DNA of 64,000 bases, from contig NC_092808.1 in assembly GCF_040954645.1 (NCBI RefSeq), positions 18,605,383 through 18,669,382 on the forward strand, in the 5' to 3' direction. Position numbers and translations under genes: made by a program. The stretch's first letter is position 1, and each line of letters begins with the position of its first letter. Positions 10,732-22,428 of this stretch are shown piece by piece. The notes under the pieces are model-generated. The model ran no database searches and was not told where the DNA came from. It saw only the letters and a list, made by a program, of their open reading frames with translations. Origin of the DNA: Diabrotica undecimpunctata. Lineage: Eukaryota; Arthropoda; Insecta; Coleoptera; Chrysomelidae.

Positions 10732-11495
10732 ATTCATTTTCCCTTTAGACTAATGCATGGAGTAAACGTTTCTATTTTTCTCTATAGATCGCAAAATTGG
10801 CTTTTATTTTCAGTAGTGCTTTGTAGAACTTATGGCAATAAATTTAATATGCTTTGGAAGACAAAGTATTTTGTTTATTAACAAAAATGTTTAATAATAT
10901 TTTGTTTTAATAATGAGACAAACCGATACACATGAATTTAAACAGAATCTGTGGATTATATTAAAATCGTAATTTACAATATTTAATTTTTTTTATTACA
11001 AGTAACATAGTACGGTTCTAAAACTACTTTCTTGTGGCATGTCTAATTGAAATATTATGTTTACATGGGATTAAGCTACAATTATTGGTTGTAATCAAAA
11101 TCACATTTTGAACTAATTGTTTCTCAAAACAGATTGTTCTAGGAGATATATAAAATTTTTGGAAAAACGTTTAACCAAATCTGTTTGTTTTTAGGTTATA
11201 TTATTTCAAAATTGGCATAAATGGCTGAAAAAATCTTAGGGTAATATTTCTATCCTAGTTTTGCGTATTTCTTGGTGTTATATGTTTATGTAAGCTGCAT
11301 TGTAATTGTAATTGTGTAATGTGTGTTGCATATCTATTGTTTATATGACTGTAGGTGATGTTTTTCGATCTCCTGTTACTCCGCTATTGTTGGTATATTC
11401 TTGTTATTGACTTATTCTTTTAGTATTGGCAACCAAAACCTGCTACAATCTGCTAATGGGTTTGCTACACATTTTCATCGATAAGTAGGACGAGA
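10732..11495. other. Intergenic, nothing recognised
   Basis: I see no gene, RNA or clear repeat. If the exon at 10,628 is real, this is intron. Confidence 0.4.
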
Positions 11496-11499
11496 GCTG

Positions 11500-12365
11500 T
11501 TTTTTTGACTTTTTCTAGAGCCAGATTGAACAGTATACAGGAGAGAGGGTCTTCCTGGCGCAGCCTGTTGTTTGTTTTAAAAGGTTCAGAGAGTTCCCCC
11601 TGAATTAGTACTCTACATTCAACTTCTTTTCAAGAACCGTAGGCTGCTTTGTAGTCTATAAATATGTAATGAGTATCTATGCCATATTCCAGTGTTTTTT
11701 TTTCTGAAGTTTGACCTCTGCAAGCAGCCTGGTATTTTTCTACTATCCGTTCTGCATATGGTGCCATACGGTGACATAATACTGTACTGGAAAATATTTT
11801 ATACCTACGCTGCATTTAGAAGTATAATTCCTCTGTGGTTAGGGCATTCAATGATATCTCTTTTTTTTTGGGTATGGTGCAAAATATTCCAATATTCCAA
11901 TCGTTGGAAAGGGATTTCTGTATCCGTATTTCTTTTATAAGCTGCTGTAATGCCATTATAGTATCGTGGCCATCTTCTTTATATAGTTCAGCTCTGAGAT
12001 TATCTGTTCCGGGTAATTTGTTTCTGGCTAGTTTTTAACTGCATCTTAACTTCAAGAATCGTTGTTAGTTCCTTTTTCCTCTCGCCTGTTCCCCTTACCT
12101 CTTTCGTCTTCCAGGTTTTCTTCTTCTTGCTCTATATTAAGTGCCTGGTTATAGTATTCCACCCATCGTTTCAATACATCTTTCCTTGTTGTGAATAGGT
12201 CACTATTCTGATTTCTGCATTTTCTTGTGATTGCCTTGAATTCTTTTCTGTTGATGTTAACTTTCTTATAGAATGCTCTGAATTCTTTCGCTCTGTTGAG
12301 GTTTTCTATATATTTAAGATCCTTATTTAAGTGGTTTCGTTTTTTTTTCTTTTGTGTATCCTCCT
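11500..12365 (-). pseudogene. LINE reverse transcriptase remnant
   Basis: On the minus strand, several frames together give a pre-RT linker (EFKAITRKCRNQNSDLFTTR, then LKRWVEYYNQ, ~12,250-12,150), the RT fingers with SSTVLCHRMAPYAERIVEKY (~11,790), YIFIDYKAAYGS carrying the first catalytic Asp (~11,640), and LRQEDPLSCILFNLALEKV (~11,550). The YADD block and everything after it are missing. The order is that of one non-LTR RT. Many frameshifts show it is old. Confidence 0.65.
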
Positions 12366-12864
12366 ATAGCCGATTTATACAACTTGTAAAAAGAATTTAA
12401 ACGAATTATGAATTACATACATAATCACATATACAATTTTAAATGTACATCTAAGTTACATAGTTCATTTTTCTTTACTTTTTAAATGTGTTCTGTTTGT
12501 CCTTAAGTGTTTTTTAATTTTAATTGACATTATAATAATTTCTTTTCTGACCAAATACGAACCAAAATTGTTTCTTCATTAACTTGATAATTACAAGCTG
12601 GAATAATTGCACACCCAAACTTACATCAAAAATAGTTTATCTTTTTTAGTCTAAAAATCTATCTTTTTCTACATTGTCACAGTGCTGTCTGTTCTAAATA
12701 GATAATTTCAATATATAACACACATTTTCATAATATAAGTATAACACAACACATTTAATTTTCAACAAACAATTTACACAATACCTATAGTCCTAGTCTA
12801 GTTATTAATATCTCTTCCTCTCAAGAACTATCCCTTTTATCCACCAGTTATCATAACAGTTTTT

Positions 12865-12880
12865 TAGCTATGTTTTCTCT
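12865..12880. repeat. 16-bp LINE target-site duplication, left copy
   Basis: TAGCTATGTTTTCTCT, identical at 14,887-14,902. It defines the insertion of the LINE between them. Confidence 0.8.
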
Positions 12881-14886
12881 TTTTTTCTTTCTTTCTCCCC
12901 TTCCTTTTACCCTATCGGGGTGTCGGATTTGGGTTAGCTATTTTAATTTCCATTTACCCACCTCTTCCATTCTTTTCTGTTTTCTGCCATTATTTTCAAT
13001 TCCTCGAGTGATTTTTTTTTAAAACCTCTACTACTTGCTATATCCATTTTTTTTTCTTGGTCTGCCTCTTTTCCTTTTTCCGATGTGTTTTGCTTCATAA
13101 ATTTTTCTTGTTATTCTATTGAATTGCATCCTCATCAGATGCCCATACCAGTTCATTTGTCTCTTTGCTATTTTGTTCATTATCGGTTCCTGGTTGGCCA
13201 TTCTCCTAATAGTCTCGTTGCTTAATCTATCCCGTTTTGTCTTTCCAACTATCCTTCTTAGATGTCTCATATCCATTGCGTTTATCCTGCTCTTATGTTT
13301 TTCCAGAATTGTCCAGTTTTCACTTGCATAGAGCACAGTCGGTATCACTATTGTGTTATATATTTTTATTCTTGTTTCTCGTGCAAGTTCTCTTTTTCCC
13401 ATTATTGGGGCTAACGCATAATATAACTTGTTTGATTTCTTTGCTCTATTTGTTATTTCCCAGTCTATTTTTCCGTCATTAGTTATTATACTTCCCAGGT
13501 ATTCGTAAGTTGTTACTATTTTCAATTCTGAGTTTTTACATTTTATCTTTATTTGATTATCTTCCTTATCTCCTTTGCCGCTGATTATCATTATCTTCCT
13601 TTTTCCTCGTTTATCTCCATTTTAAGTTCTTCTATTTGTTCTACCCATATATCCATTAGTTTCTGCATTTCATTCTCGAAATCTGCTATTAGTACTATGT
13701 CGTCTGCATATATTAAGGACTCTATTGTTACCGGTTGTAATCTGCGGTAACCTATTATTGTCTGTAATTGATTAGTTCTGACTCTAGTGTTTCTTATCAA
13801 TTCGTTCATTACTATTATAAATAGCAAAGGGCTGAGACTATCTCCTTGTTTAATACCTCTCTTCCAATTAAATGCTTCCGATCTTTCCCCTGTTATTTGT
13901 ACCCTTCCTTTTACCTCTTTGTAAGTACTTTCTATAATTTTTATCAATGCATTAGGTACGTTTATTTTCCTCAAGCATTTCCCTATAATATGTCTTTTTA
14001 ACGTGTCAAATGCAGCTCTTAGGTCTATGAATGCTAATACTAGTTTTTCCCCGTATCTATGCTTCTTTCTATTAGGTTTCTAATGATATATATGTTGTCA
14101 TTTGTCTGTCTTCTCGGTCTAAATGCCGTTTGTTCTTCTCCCAATACCATTTCTACTTCTTGTCTCAGTCTCTTCTCTATTATTTTCGTATATATTTTAA
14201 AGCATACCGATGACAGACATATTGCTCTATAGTTGTCGCAGTTTACATGTTCTCCTTTTTTGTATATTGGCACGATGATATTGTTCTGCCAGTCTTAAGG
14301 GATTGTTTGTTTTTCCCACGCCTCTTTATATATTTTCCATAGCCAGTTTATTCCTTCTTCTCCCATGTATTTTACTATTTCCGGTTCAATTTCATCATCT
14401 CCACATGCCTTGCCTATTTTTATATTTGATAATCCTTCTATTACTTCTTCTCTACTTATTTGCTCTGGCTCTGTATTTTCTTCGCCTTCATTGATTATAT
14501 TGTCTTCCTTTATCACTTCGGTATCAAATTTTTTCTCATAATATTCTTTCCATACCCTAGCTATTTGTTCTGGGCTTATTTGTATTTGGTTTGAAGTATC
14601 TCTTACTGCGTTTATTTCCTTTCGTTTTCCCTGCCTTATGTGTCGTATTGTCGTCCAAAAGTTTCTATTATTTGTTATATATTCTTCCTGAAGTTCTTCT
14701 CCAAATTCTTTTCATGTTTTTGCTTTTGCTTGTGTTACTGTCTTTTTTGCCAATCGTCTCTGCCTATAGTATTTTTCTTTATCTTCTTCTAATCCCGTTT
14801 CGATGTATTTTTTCCATGCTATTTGCTTCTTTTTTATTTCTGTCTTCACTTCTTTATTCCACCATCTTGTCCTTTTCAACTGTTTA
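12881..14886 (-). mobile_element. 5'-truncated LINE with 16-bp TSD
   Basis: This is a minus-strand non-LTR insertion of 2006 bp between perfect 16-bp duplications. The element's 3' end is a purine-rich GAAA-type tail (12,881-12,905 on the + strand as T/C-rich). The 5' end is truncated just before the RWWNKEV linker that joins endonuclease to RT, so no endonuclease remains. Confidence 0.8.
12945..14886 (-). pseudogene. LINE reverse transcriptase, frameshifted
   Basis: Read on the minus strand in a few frames: linker TRWWNKEVKTEIKKKQIAWK (~14,870), an ISREEVIEGLSNIKIGKACG block (~14,450), IVPIYKKGEHVNCDNYRAI (~14,270), EEQTAFRPRRQTNDNIY (~14,130), an IDLRAAFDTL block with the first catalytic Asp (~14,020), WKRGIKQGDSLSPLLFII (~13,850), catalytic LIYADDIVLIADFE (~13,700), then YEYLGSIIT and NWYGHLMRM (~13,130). 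It ends near ENRKEWKRWVNGN. All RT landmarks are present. The breaks are at ~14,280, ~14,030 and ~13,592. The clade is near the other GHL-RM type elements in this window. Confidence 0.8.
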
Positions 14887-14902
14887 TAGCTATGTTTTCT
14901 CT
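14887..14902. repeat. 16-bp LINE target-site duplication, right copy
   Basis: Identical to 12,865-12,880. Confidence 0.8.
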
Positions 14903-15116
14903 AGCACTTAATAACAATCCTTGTATCGGCATATAAGTAATATTTATTTATTTAATTTCGATTTTACTAGATCGTGTTTCTCTTAATTTTTATTTAAATA
15001 ATTTAAATTCATATTTAATAATCACACACATATAATATTGGCATAATTGCTGTATATTCTGTACCAAAAAGCACCCTAATACGGGTTATTATATTTTCAA
15101 CATTTACTTTACCATA
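14903..15116. other. Intergenic, nothing recognised
   Basis: AT-rich with no coding signal. It leads into the hammerhead-like motif. Confidence 0.4.
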
Positions 15117-15175
15117 TACCGTTGACCTGAAGATGCATAGCAAATAAAAGTATGCGAAACCGGTCGTTGGTGGTA
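15117..15175 (+). ncRNA. Hammerhead-ribozyme-like fold (type I)
   Basis: The parts appear in hammerhead order. Stem I 5' strand TACCGTTGAC (15,117-15,126) pairs over ten positions, including G-U pairs, with GTTGGTGGTA (15,166-15,175). Core CTGAAGA is at 15,127-15,133. Stem II GCATA/TATGC (15,135-15,139/15,151-15,155) has one unpaired T before it. Then GAA, stem III ACC/GGT, and C165 as the nucleotide before the predicted cleavage site. Short-stem-III type I hammerheads are known from Penelope-like and other arthropod retroelements. The extra T next to stem II may reduce activity. Confidence 0.45.
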
Positions 15176-16449
15176 GAATAAATTGATTGTGAGTGAGTCT
15201 TATTCTTATTTCTTTTTACCTATTTGAAATGGACCCACACAGGCAACATATTCAAGATTTGTTATCGTTTGTTTTTTTTTATCGCCCTGTATTGTCCTAC
15301 TTGTACAAAATATTTTCAAAATATAATCACTTATAATGGGGGTTCGGACTTGTAATTTAGTATATTTTAATTATTTTTGTAGGTACCTGAACTCTTATAG
15401 TACTATTTTTTGGTGCACAATTGGTAATTAATCGGCAAATTATTGTTGCCTTTCGTCTTGTCGCTGGTCGTCTTAAATTATTACAATAAACTCCAGGATT
15501 TTTCAAATGCTATAGAGTAAACTACAAGTTTTATCAATGGAAAAATGTCCTTGACATTTCTCAGTGTAGATTCTATTGTTTTTATTAGTGTACACGCAAT
15601 TATTTACTTTTTTTTTTCATTAACATCAACTATTGAAAGTTAAGTCATATTTCGATACGGGTCTAAAATCTTATTATGTTTGGAATTAGTTTCACTATCT
15701 CCTAATCCGTTTTAAGTTCTTAGACTTTAATCCCTTTTATACATAGGTTTCAGGGTTACGCATGCATCACAAACTTAAACGTAAAGTTTTAATGCACTTA
15801 TATAGTTATATATTATAATATTCACTTTAGCAGAAAGTTCAGCCAGTTTGCCATAGATTTTTTTGTATTTTTTTTTATTTTGATAATGCATGGAGATCAA
15901 AAATATCTTGTTAACAACAAATATTGTTAACTGCGTTTTTTATATGAGCAATTTTAAAATATTTTGCCGAAATATTAAGCAGTAGCGGCAAAATATCGTA
16001 ACAAATGATCAACTTAAATAATTTGTTTATTTTTTTAAAATGTTTGAATAACGGAATCGTACATTGAAAATGAATGACGAACGTTTATACCAAATAAAGT
16101 GTAGTTTTAAGTAGCATGCACACCTTATATCGACACCTTCTAGCGCCACCTGGGAAAGAAATCTAAACTACCAACTAACATTTTAATCATATTTTGTTCT
16201 TGAAAGGATACAGTTGATCTATTGCTTCAAATTGATGATTCAAATATTTTTTGAGTATTTTGTGGTGGGGGTAGAATAGTTTCTCGGATCATGACGTATG
16301 ATACATCATTGAAAACGAGAGACGGTAGCAAATATGTTGAGACAGAAAAACACACATGGCGGTATTGCCAAAAGGGCATTACATCATATCTTCGTTGTTA
16401 TTGTTCCGATTTGAGCGTGTGATATGTTAAATGAAAGAAAAGGGTATAC
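15176..16449. other. Intergenic, nothing recognised
   Basis: AT-rich sequence. I looked for RT blocks and inverted ends and found none that I can support. Confidence 0.4.
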
Positions 16450-17191
16450 CGAATATAATAAATAGATTAATGTCCACATTAATTTACTATTAACGATTTT
16501 TTTCTATAAGTTTGCACATGGAACAAGTAATTGAGATTGGCCTGTATGAATCAATACTATATCTTGATTTTTTGTCTTTTAAAAGAGGGACGACGTAGGA
16601 ATTAGTCCATATTGAAGGAAAACACTGTTACACCCATATTAAATTAACTATACCAAGTAAATTATATTTGATTGATTCCGGCAGATGTTTTAGAAATGTG
16701 GTAAGGATGTCATCGGACCGAGAACAAAAATGTTTTAGGTTTGAAAGTGCTGAATTAAGTTGTTGAACTGTGAGGCGACTACTAATTACTAGATTAGGAA
16801 TTTCTTTATAGGAAGAGAATAGGTTTCAGATCATAAATCTGAAGAGTCTGCAGGGGGATTTTTATCGTTAGAGAGACTTTCGTAAAAATCCGCTAAAAAG
16901 TTTGCAATATCTTCATCTGTGGATATTATTTTTTTTGTACATTTAAGTCTTTGATAAATCTCCTCTGCGGAGTACCACAAATTCTTGTGATTTTTGACAT
17001 ACATCTTTGAGGCTTAGTTTCTTACTTATTTCCTATACAAAATTTTTCCATGAATTGCTTTTAGCTTGCGTTATAGTAAGCTGCGATCTTGCGTTAAATT
17101 TTTTTGAAATTAATTGTTTCGTAGTGTTTTATGCTTTTTATAATTATTTAAGGCAGATTTAATATTTTTTATTGCCTCTTCTTATTCGTAA
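16450..17191 (-). pseudogene. Jockey-like LINE remnant, linker and RT entry
   Basis: The minus strand in several frames reads VPWWSYE (endonuclease-RT linker, ~17,200), AIKNIKSALNNYKKHKTLRN, NHKNLWYSAEEIYQRLKCTK, STDEDIANFLADFYESLSND (~16,870), and much later SYRPISITCSMCKLIEK (~16,500). These are the standard connector and first RT blocks of the jockey group. The element was interrupted inside its PWWS motif by the LINE at 17,205-18,179. It is very old, with many stops. Confidence 0.6.
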
Positions 17192-17204
17192 GACCACCAC
17201 GGTA
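17192..17204. repeat. 13-bp LINE target-site duplication, left copy
   Basis: GACCACCACGGTA, identical at 18,180-18,192. Confidence 0.85.
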
Positions 17205-18179
17205 TCATCATCATCATCATCATCAGTAGCTCGACAACCATTTCTGGGTCCAGACTTGTTCTAGGATTTTCCGCCATTCTGTTCTGTTCTTTGCTTTGTT
17301 TTTCCAGTTGGTAATCTTAAGTGTTTTCAGATCTTGTTCCACTTGTTCCATGTATCTAAGTTTGGGTCTTTCCTTTGACCTTTTTACTACTGGTGTTTGC
17401 CTTATAATACGTTTTGGTGTTTCAGTCTCCAACATTCGTTCAACATGGCCCATCCAGCGCAGACGTCCGATCTTTATGGATGTTATGATCTCGGGTTCAT
17501 TGTATGTTGTGTATAGTTCAAAGTTATATCTTCTGCGCCATATGTCATTTTCCTTTACCCCCTTAGATATGTGTCTAGGGATTTTTCGTTCAAATGTGCC
17601 TAATAGGTTTTCATCGCTTTTCGACAGTGTCCATGTCTCTGATCCATATACAAGGACCGGTTTTATCAGGGTCTTGTATATTTTGCTTTTGGTTTTTCTT
17701 GTGATGTTGTTAGATCTTAGATGTTTAATTAGTCCATTATATGTTTTATTAGCGATATGTATTCTTCTCTTAACTTCTTCACTGACATTGTTATCTGCGG
17801 TAACTAGTGAACCTAGGTATGTAAAATTTTTCACGCTTTCGATGTTATAGTCTCCTATTGTCAGATTCTGTAGGTTTCTTTGGCCTGTCGATTTACTGGC
17901 CTTCATGTATTTGGTTTTTATTTCATTAATGTTTAGGCCACTGTTTTGTGCCGCTCTTTCCATCGCATTAAATGCTTCTATCATCTCTCTTTCGCTTCTA
18001 GCTATGATATCAACATCATCTGCAAATGCCAATATTTGTACACTTTTTGTTATTATTGTTCCTCTGGTGTTGACTTTTGACTCCCTAATTATTTTCTCTA
18101 ATGTGATGTTGAATAGAATACAGGATAGGGCATCTCCCTGTCGTAGGCCCGTTCTCAGATGAATTGTATGTATACCAAC
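17205..18179 (-). mobile_element. RTE-like LINE 3' fragment with (TGA)n tail, nested in a jockey remnant
   Basis: A 975-bp minus-strand insertion bounded by a perfect 13-bp TSD. Its element-strand 3' end is a (TGA)n repeat, visible on + as (ATC)n at 17,205-17,223. (TGA)n tails are typical of RTE-clade elements. The insertion is 5'-truncated inside the RT domain. The target is the WWS linker codons of an older jockey-like element. Confidence 0.85.
17223..18179 (-). CDS. LINE reverse transcriptase C-terminal half
   Basis: An uninterrupted frame of about 319 codons. It starts within RT at RTGLRQGDALSCILFNITLE, passes the catalytic Asp pair in LAFADDVDIIARSE, then LNINEIKTKYM, NFTYLGSLVT, PVLVYGSETWTLSK and RLRWMGHVERM. 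It ends with a basic RPKLRYMEQVEQDLK segment near the stop. The first catalytic Asp block is lost to truncation. The frame has survived without a stop, so the copy is not very old. The true start codon is absent. Confidence 0.85.
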   Translation of the reverse strand, partial: VGIHTIHLRTGLRQGDALSCILFNITLEKIIRESKVNTRGTIITKSVQILAFADDVDIIARSEREMIEAFNAMERAAQNSGLNINEIKTKYMKASKSTGQRNLQNLTIGDYNIESVKNFTYLGSLVTADNNVSEEVKRRIHIANKTYNGLIKHLRSNNITRKTKSKIYKTLIKPVLVYGSETWTLSKSDENLLGTFERKIPRHISKGVKENDIWRRRYNFELYTTYNEPEIITSIKIGRLRWMGHVERMLETETPKRIIRQTPVVKRSKERPKLRYMEQVEQDLKTLKITNWKNKAKNRTEWRKILEQVWTQKWLSSY

Positions 18180-18192
18180 GACCACCACGGTA
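18180..18192. repeat. 13-bp LINE target-site duplication, right copy
   Basis: Identical to 17,192-17,204. Confidence 0.85.
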
Positions 18193-18640
18193 CTGGTAAT
18201 AATAATAAAGTTGTTATAACTAATGAAATTCTTGTTCTAGAATTTCAATTCATTTGTCTTTAGCATGACGGAAAGTGATGTGTGTTTTCTATTCTCACAC
18301 ATGCGTAGTCTAGGAGAACAAATCGTGTGTTTATTTCCAGATTGAGAATTGTGCTTCCTCAAAATTTTTCTTATTTTTTAGATCTCATTTCTATATATTT
18401 TTTGTGTGCTCAGTTTCTTTCTTGTATGGTCCAGCTACATTCTTCAACGTAGAATTTTGCCCTTTTCTTTGCCTATAATCTATGTTGTTGCGTTTAGTAC
18501 TTTTGCCTTAAATTCGTTAAGTATTTTCTTAAGTGTTAACTATCTATACTTCCAGCTCTGTTAGTTAACTCTGTCAATTCACTCTGAGTGAATTTAGTAG
18601 CTCTGTAACTAACAATGTCGGTCCTAAGCCCAAATAAAGT
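18193..18640. other. Intergenic or upstream jockey debris
   Basis: No readable endonuclease blocks could be recovered. Nothing else recognised. Confidence 0.35.
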
Positions 18641-18649
18641 CCCAAACCC

Positions 18650-21420
18650 GGATAAAGGAGGAGAGTTTGCGCCAAGAAGGGCATCCGACAGTAAAAAACC
18701 TTACTAAAACTATGGAAAAAAGGAATATGAAAAATAGTTTAGAGGCTAGGGCGAAGCGACGCGCATTTGTGGCATCGCCTGACCCTTGCGAAACGTGAGC
18801 TAGGGCTATTTCTTAGAGAACGGAAAGGGCGAAAGAAGCTAGTCCTGGATTTGCAACTTTCAACGTCGGGGTAAAGAAAGAGAGCTCGCCGATTTCATGC
18901 AGAGGAGAAGGATTGGCGTACGTTGTGTGCAGGAAACTAGTTAGAAAAATAATAACTCGAGATGGACGCAAGTTAATATAAAGTAGATAGTAGTATAAAG
19001 TAGTATAAAGTCACGGCAAAAATGGAGTAGGTATTATTTTGAACAACGAATGGAAGGAATCTTGTAAGGGTAACCAGACGAAGTGATAGAATAATAAGTG
19101 TCCAATTGAATATAGGCAATACCGACGTGAGCCTCATATGAGCGTACGCCCCATAGGTAGGGTGTGAAGAACAGGAAAAGGAAGAATTTTGGAGAGTTCT
19201 TGATTGCGAGATGCTCGAGATTCCTGTAGACAAAAAAATGTTCTATTGGAGGTAATTTGAATGGACATATTGGTAGAGAAAGAGAGGGAATAGACAGTTT
19301 TCATAGATGTTTGGGGATGGGAATAAGAAATGATGAAGGAAATGATGTGATTAACCTTGCAGTGGTATAAGATTTGGCTGTCATTAATACTTTCTTTATG
19401 GCTGCAGACCAGCATGTTACCTATAGTAGCGGGGTAGGGAACGCCAGATAAATTTTGTGCAGTGTAGAAGAAGTTAGCTAAAAGAGATTACCAACTACTG
19501 TAAAGTGATAAAGGGTTACTGTAAAGCTAGTGATAGAGGATATGGCAACCGGTGATAGTGGATACGGAGATAGAGGTGAGGCGGAAAGGAAGGCAAATAG
19601 TACACCAGAAAGTAAAGTCATGGAATTTAAAGGATAAATACTTGCCAATAGTCTTTAAGAGTAGAGTACTGGAAGAGCTTGAGAAAAAATATACGGCAAA
19701 TAACCGGTGGGAAGCCAACAGTAAAGTTGTGGTGTAAGTGGGACAGGAAGTGCTAGGAAAAACATCTGATAAAAGGCCTCCTAGAGACAAAAAAACTTGG
19801 TGGTGGAACGATAAAGTGCAACAGAAGGTTAAAGAGAAGAAAGGGGCTAGAAAGAGGTAGGACAGGACTAAAAGTAAGGAAGAAAGGATATATACAAGCT
19901 AGTAAATAGTAAAGCAAAGCGCGCTACTGCTACTGCTGAGAAAAGATCGTCTGCACAGCTGTATGAAGAATTGGAGACACCCGAGGGAATAAAAAGGTTA
20001 TACAGCATTGCTAAAGTCATCAAAAGACTTAACCCACATGCGGGGTAGATTAAGAGTACGGATGAAAGAATGTTAAGAACTGATGGTAAAATAAAGCAAA
20101 GATGGTATAAGTACTTTAGGCAGTTGCTAAATGAAAAACACCAGGGGATAGACACAAGATCCCAAGCGGGATCCCAAATGCGGATATAATACCCGGGATA
20201 GCGAGAGATGAAGTTGTCAAAGCATTAAATACGATGAAGAATGGTAAGGCAGTAGGACCTGATGGAATACCTGTGGAGGTTTGGACGGATCTAGGAGAGA
20301 AAGGGGTTGATATTTTATGGAAAATGATGAGTAGGATATGTGAGGAAAAAAGATGTAAAAGTTTGCTTTGAGACAGTTGATAGAGAAATACAGCGAGAAG
20401 AAAGGAGAGCTACATTCGATATTTATAGATCTTAAAAAGGCGTACGACATAGTTCATAGATAAGAGCTATGGAGACGTATAAGAGATAAATGGGTTCCCT
20501 AGAAATACGTAAGGTTTGTGAAGAATATGTATGATGGGAACGTACACCAAAGTAAGGACTGCTCTCGGATTGACCAAAAGTTTTCCAATTGCGGTTGTTT
20601 TGCATCAAGGCTCTTCGCTAATTCCTTACCTGTTTATTCTTGTTATGCATCTACTGACAAAAAAAGTAAGAACGGGGGCTCCTTTGCTGATAATATCGTG
20701 TTAGTAGAGGAGAGCAAAGAAATGTTGGAGGAAAAGTTGGAGAAGGGCTATTGAAGAGACAGGACTTAAGGTTAGCAGATTGAAAACAAAGTATATGTTG
20801 TGAGGAAGAGGAATGGTTGGGGACATAGAATTGCTCGGAGAAAAACTAGGACGTGTAGGAGAATTTAAATACCTTTTGCTCATGCATAGCAGAAAATGGG
20901 ACACTAGATCGAGAAATTTCCCATACGATACAGGCTGGTTATTTTAACTGGAAGCGAATGAGTGGAGTATTTTGTGATCGAAAAATCGGCTGAAAGCAAA
21001 GATGTACAAGAGTGTTGTGAGACCTGGGTTGGTATGCAGCGGTTAAGTGTGGCCTGTAAAGAAGATTCAGGAAAATGAGATAAAGGTAGCTGAAATGAAA
21101 ATGTTACGGTGGATGTTGGATAAAACTACAAGGGATAGGATCAGAAACGATTTAATTAGGGAAAGAGTCGGGGTGACTACTGTCTCAAAAATAATTTAAG
21201 ATAAGGATTGCAATAGTTTGATCATGTCAGACATAGAGATGAAAACTATGTGGGACGGAGGATAAAGCTGATAGGACTGTGTAGCAAAGGACTTGAGAGA
21301 GAAAGATTTTGGCGAAGAAGATCCGATGAACAGAAATGAGTGGCGATGAAGGATGAGGAACAGCGGCTATTGAAAAGGGAAAAGCTGAGGAAGAAGAAAA
21401 AGAAAAAGTTTTACGTAGCA
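18650..21420 (+). pseudogene. Long degraded LINE (endonuclease and RT traces)
   Basis: The + strand, over many frames, carries a 5' leader with GGAGGAGAGTTTGCGCCAAG, endonuclease traces (NGVGIILNNEWKE at ~19,020), the linker KTWWWNDKVQQKVKEKKGAR (19,793-19,855), RT entry VVKALNTMKNGKAVGPDGIP (20,215-20,275), a first catalytic block SLFIDLKKAYDIVHR (20,410-20,460), and FADN in place of FADD at ~20,688. Stops are frequent and the catalytic pair is altered, so it is dead. It is nearly full length, which is unusual among the LINEs here. Clade not assigned. Confidence 0.65.
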
Positions 21421-22428
21421 TTTCGTTACTTCAATTTTTTTATGTCCAGCTGTATTTTTGTGTGTACTTGCTTGTCTTTGTTTCGCAAAATTCTGCACCT
21501 GTATTTTATTTGTATTTTATCGCGACATTGGTGAGTTATTTAGTGATAATTTAAAAGGTACATTCCAAAATGATTAGCATTACAAATATACCTTGTTTAA
21601 GTCAAAATAGTACTAACTTTCAAGTGTTTGTTCTTGGCAAATTTAGTAGACGCTTATATTAAACTTTCATGGCGAACTTCGCGATATTTCTCAATTTCTG
21701 AAACGTTTCGTTTATTTTCCGATGCGTCAAAATACACAAAATTGAGAAGGCACTTACAAACTCGAAGAGGATGTACTTATAAAAATAAATAAAATAAATT
21801 TAAATTAATTTTCTTTGATATTCATATACAATTTCATACGGAAAATAGACTCATGTTTATTTACGACATGGCAATGTTGGCAGCGTACATAGAAGGTTTC
21901 AGATAGATATGCAGTTTTGTTTATTTGTTATCTAAATATAATATGGGAAGCAAATATTTATAATTGTAATTCACAGCTTAGTAAAATAATATACATATTT
22001 ACACTTTCCCACTGTAATTCTTAAACATCTCAGTCAGATAAGAGGAGAAAAGAAACAAAGCTAGATGTTACTATTCCATATGCTATAGTTTATTTTTATG
22101 AACGAGAGAGTAATTAGCATAATTTTAACTGGTAGCTCCGACCACTCCATGGGCGTGCTCAAGATTAATTGAAAAATTACTTTGAATAATTGTAAAAAAT
22201 AAATGAATTATTTCAGTGTTATAAAGTGTTATGTGTATGTAAACAAAAGTGACCTCTTTTATCACACACTATATTAGAACTGACTGGCCTACATTAAAAA
22301 GGGTTTTAAAAAATTCACATTTTTTTTTAATTTTTAAAAATTACAAAAGAGAAAAAGAGTTTTTAAAACAGTCTAAGGTATGTTAAATAGATGAATAAAA
22401 ATATTAATATAAAACTTACAGCTACTTG
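21421..22428. other. Intergenic, nothing recognised
   Basis: AT-rich. No terminal repeats of the neighbouring DDE transposon could be fixed in it. Confidence 0.4.

Noticed and set aside
13119..14911. Many + strand open frames opposite the 12.9-14.9 kb LINE
   Set aside because: They are hydrophobic shadows of the purine-rich minus-strand RT coding sequence.
18190..18640. Endonuclease half of the interrupted jockey remnant
   Set aside because: I could not read any endonuclease block with confidence in any frame.
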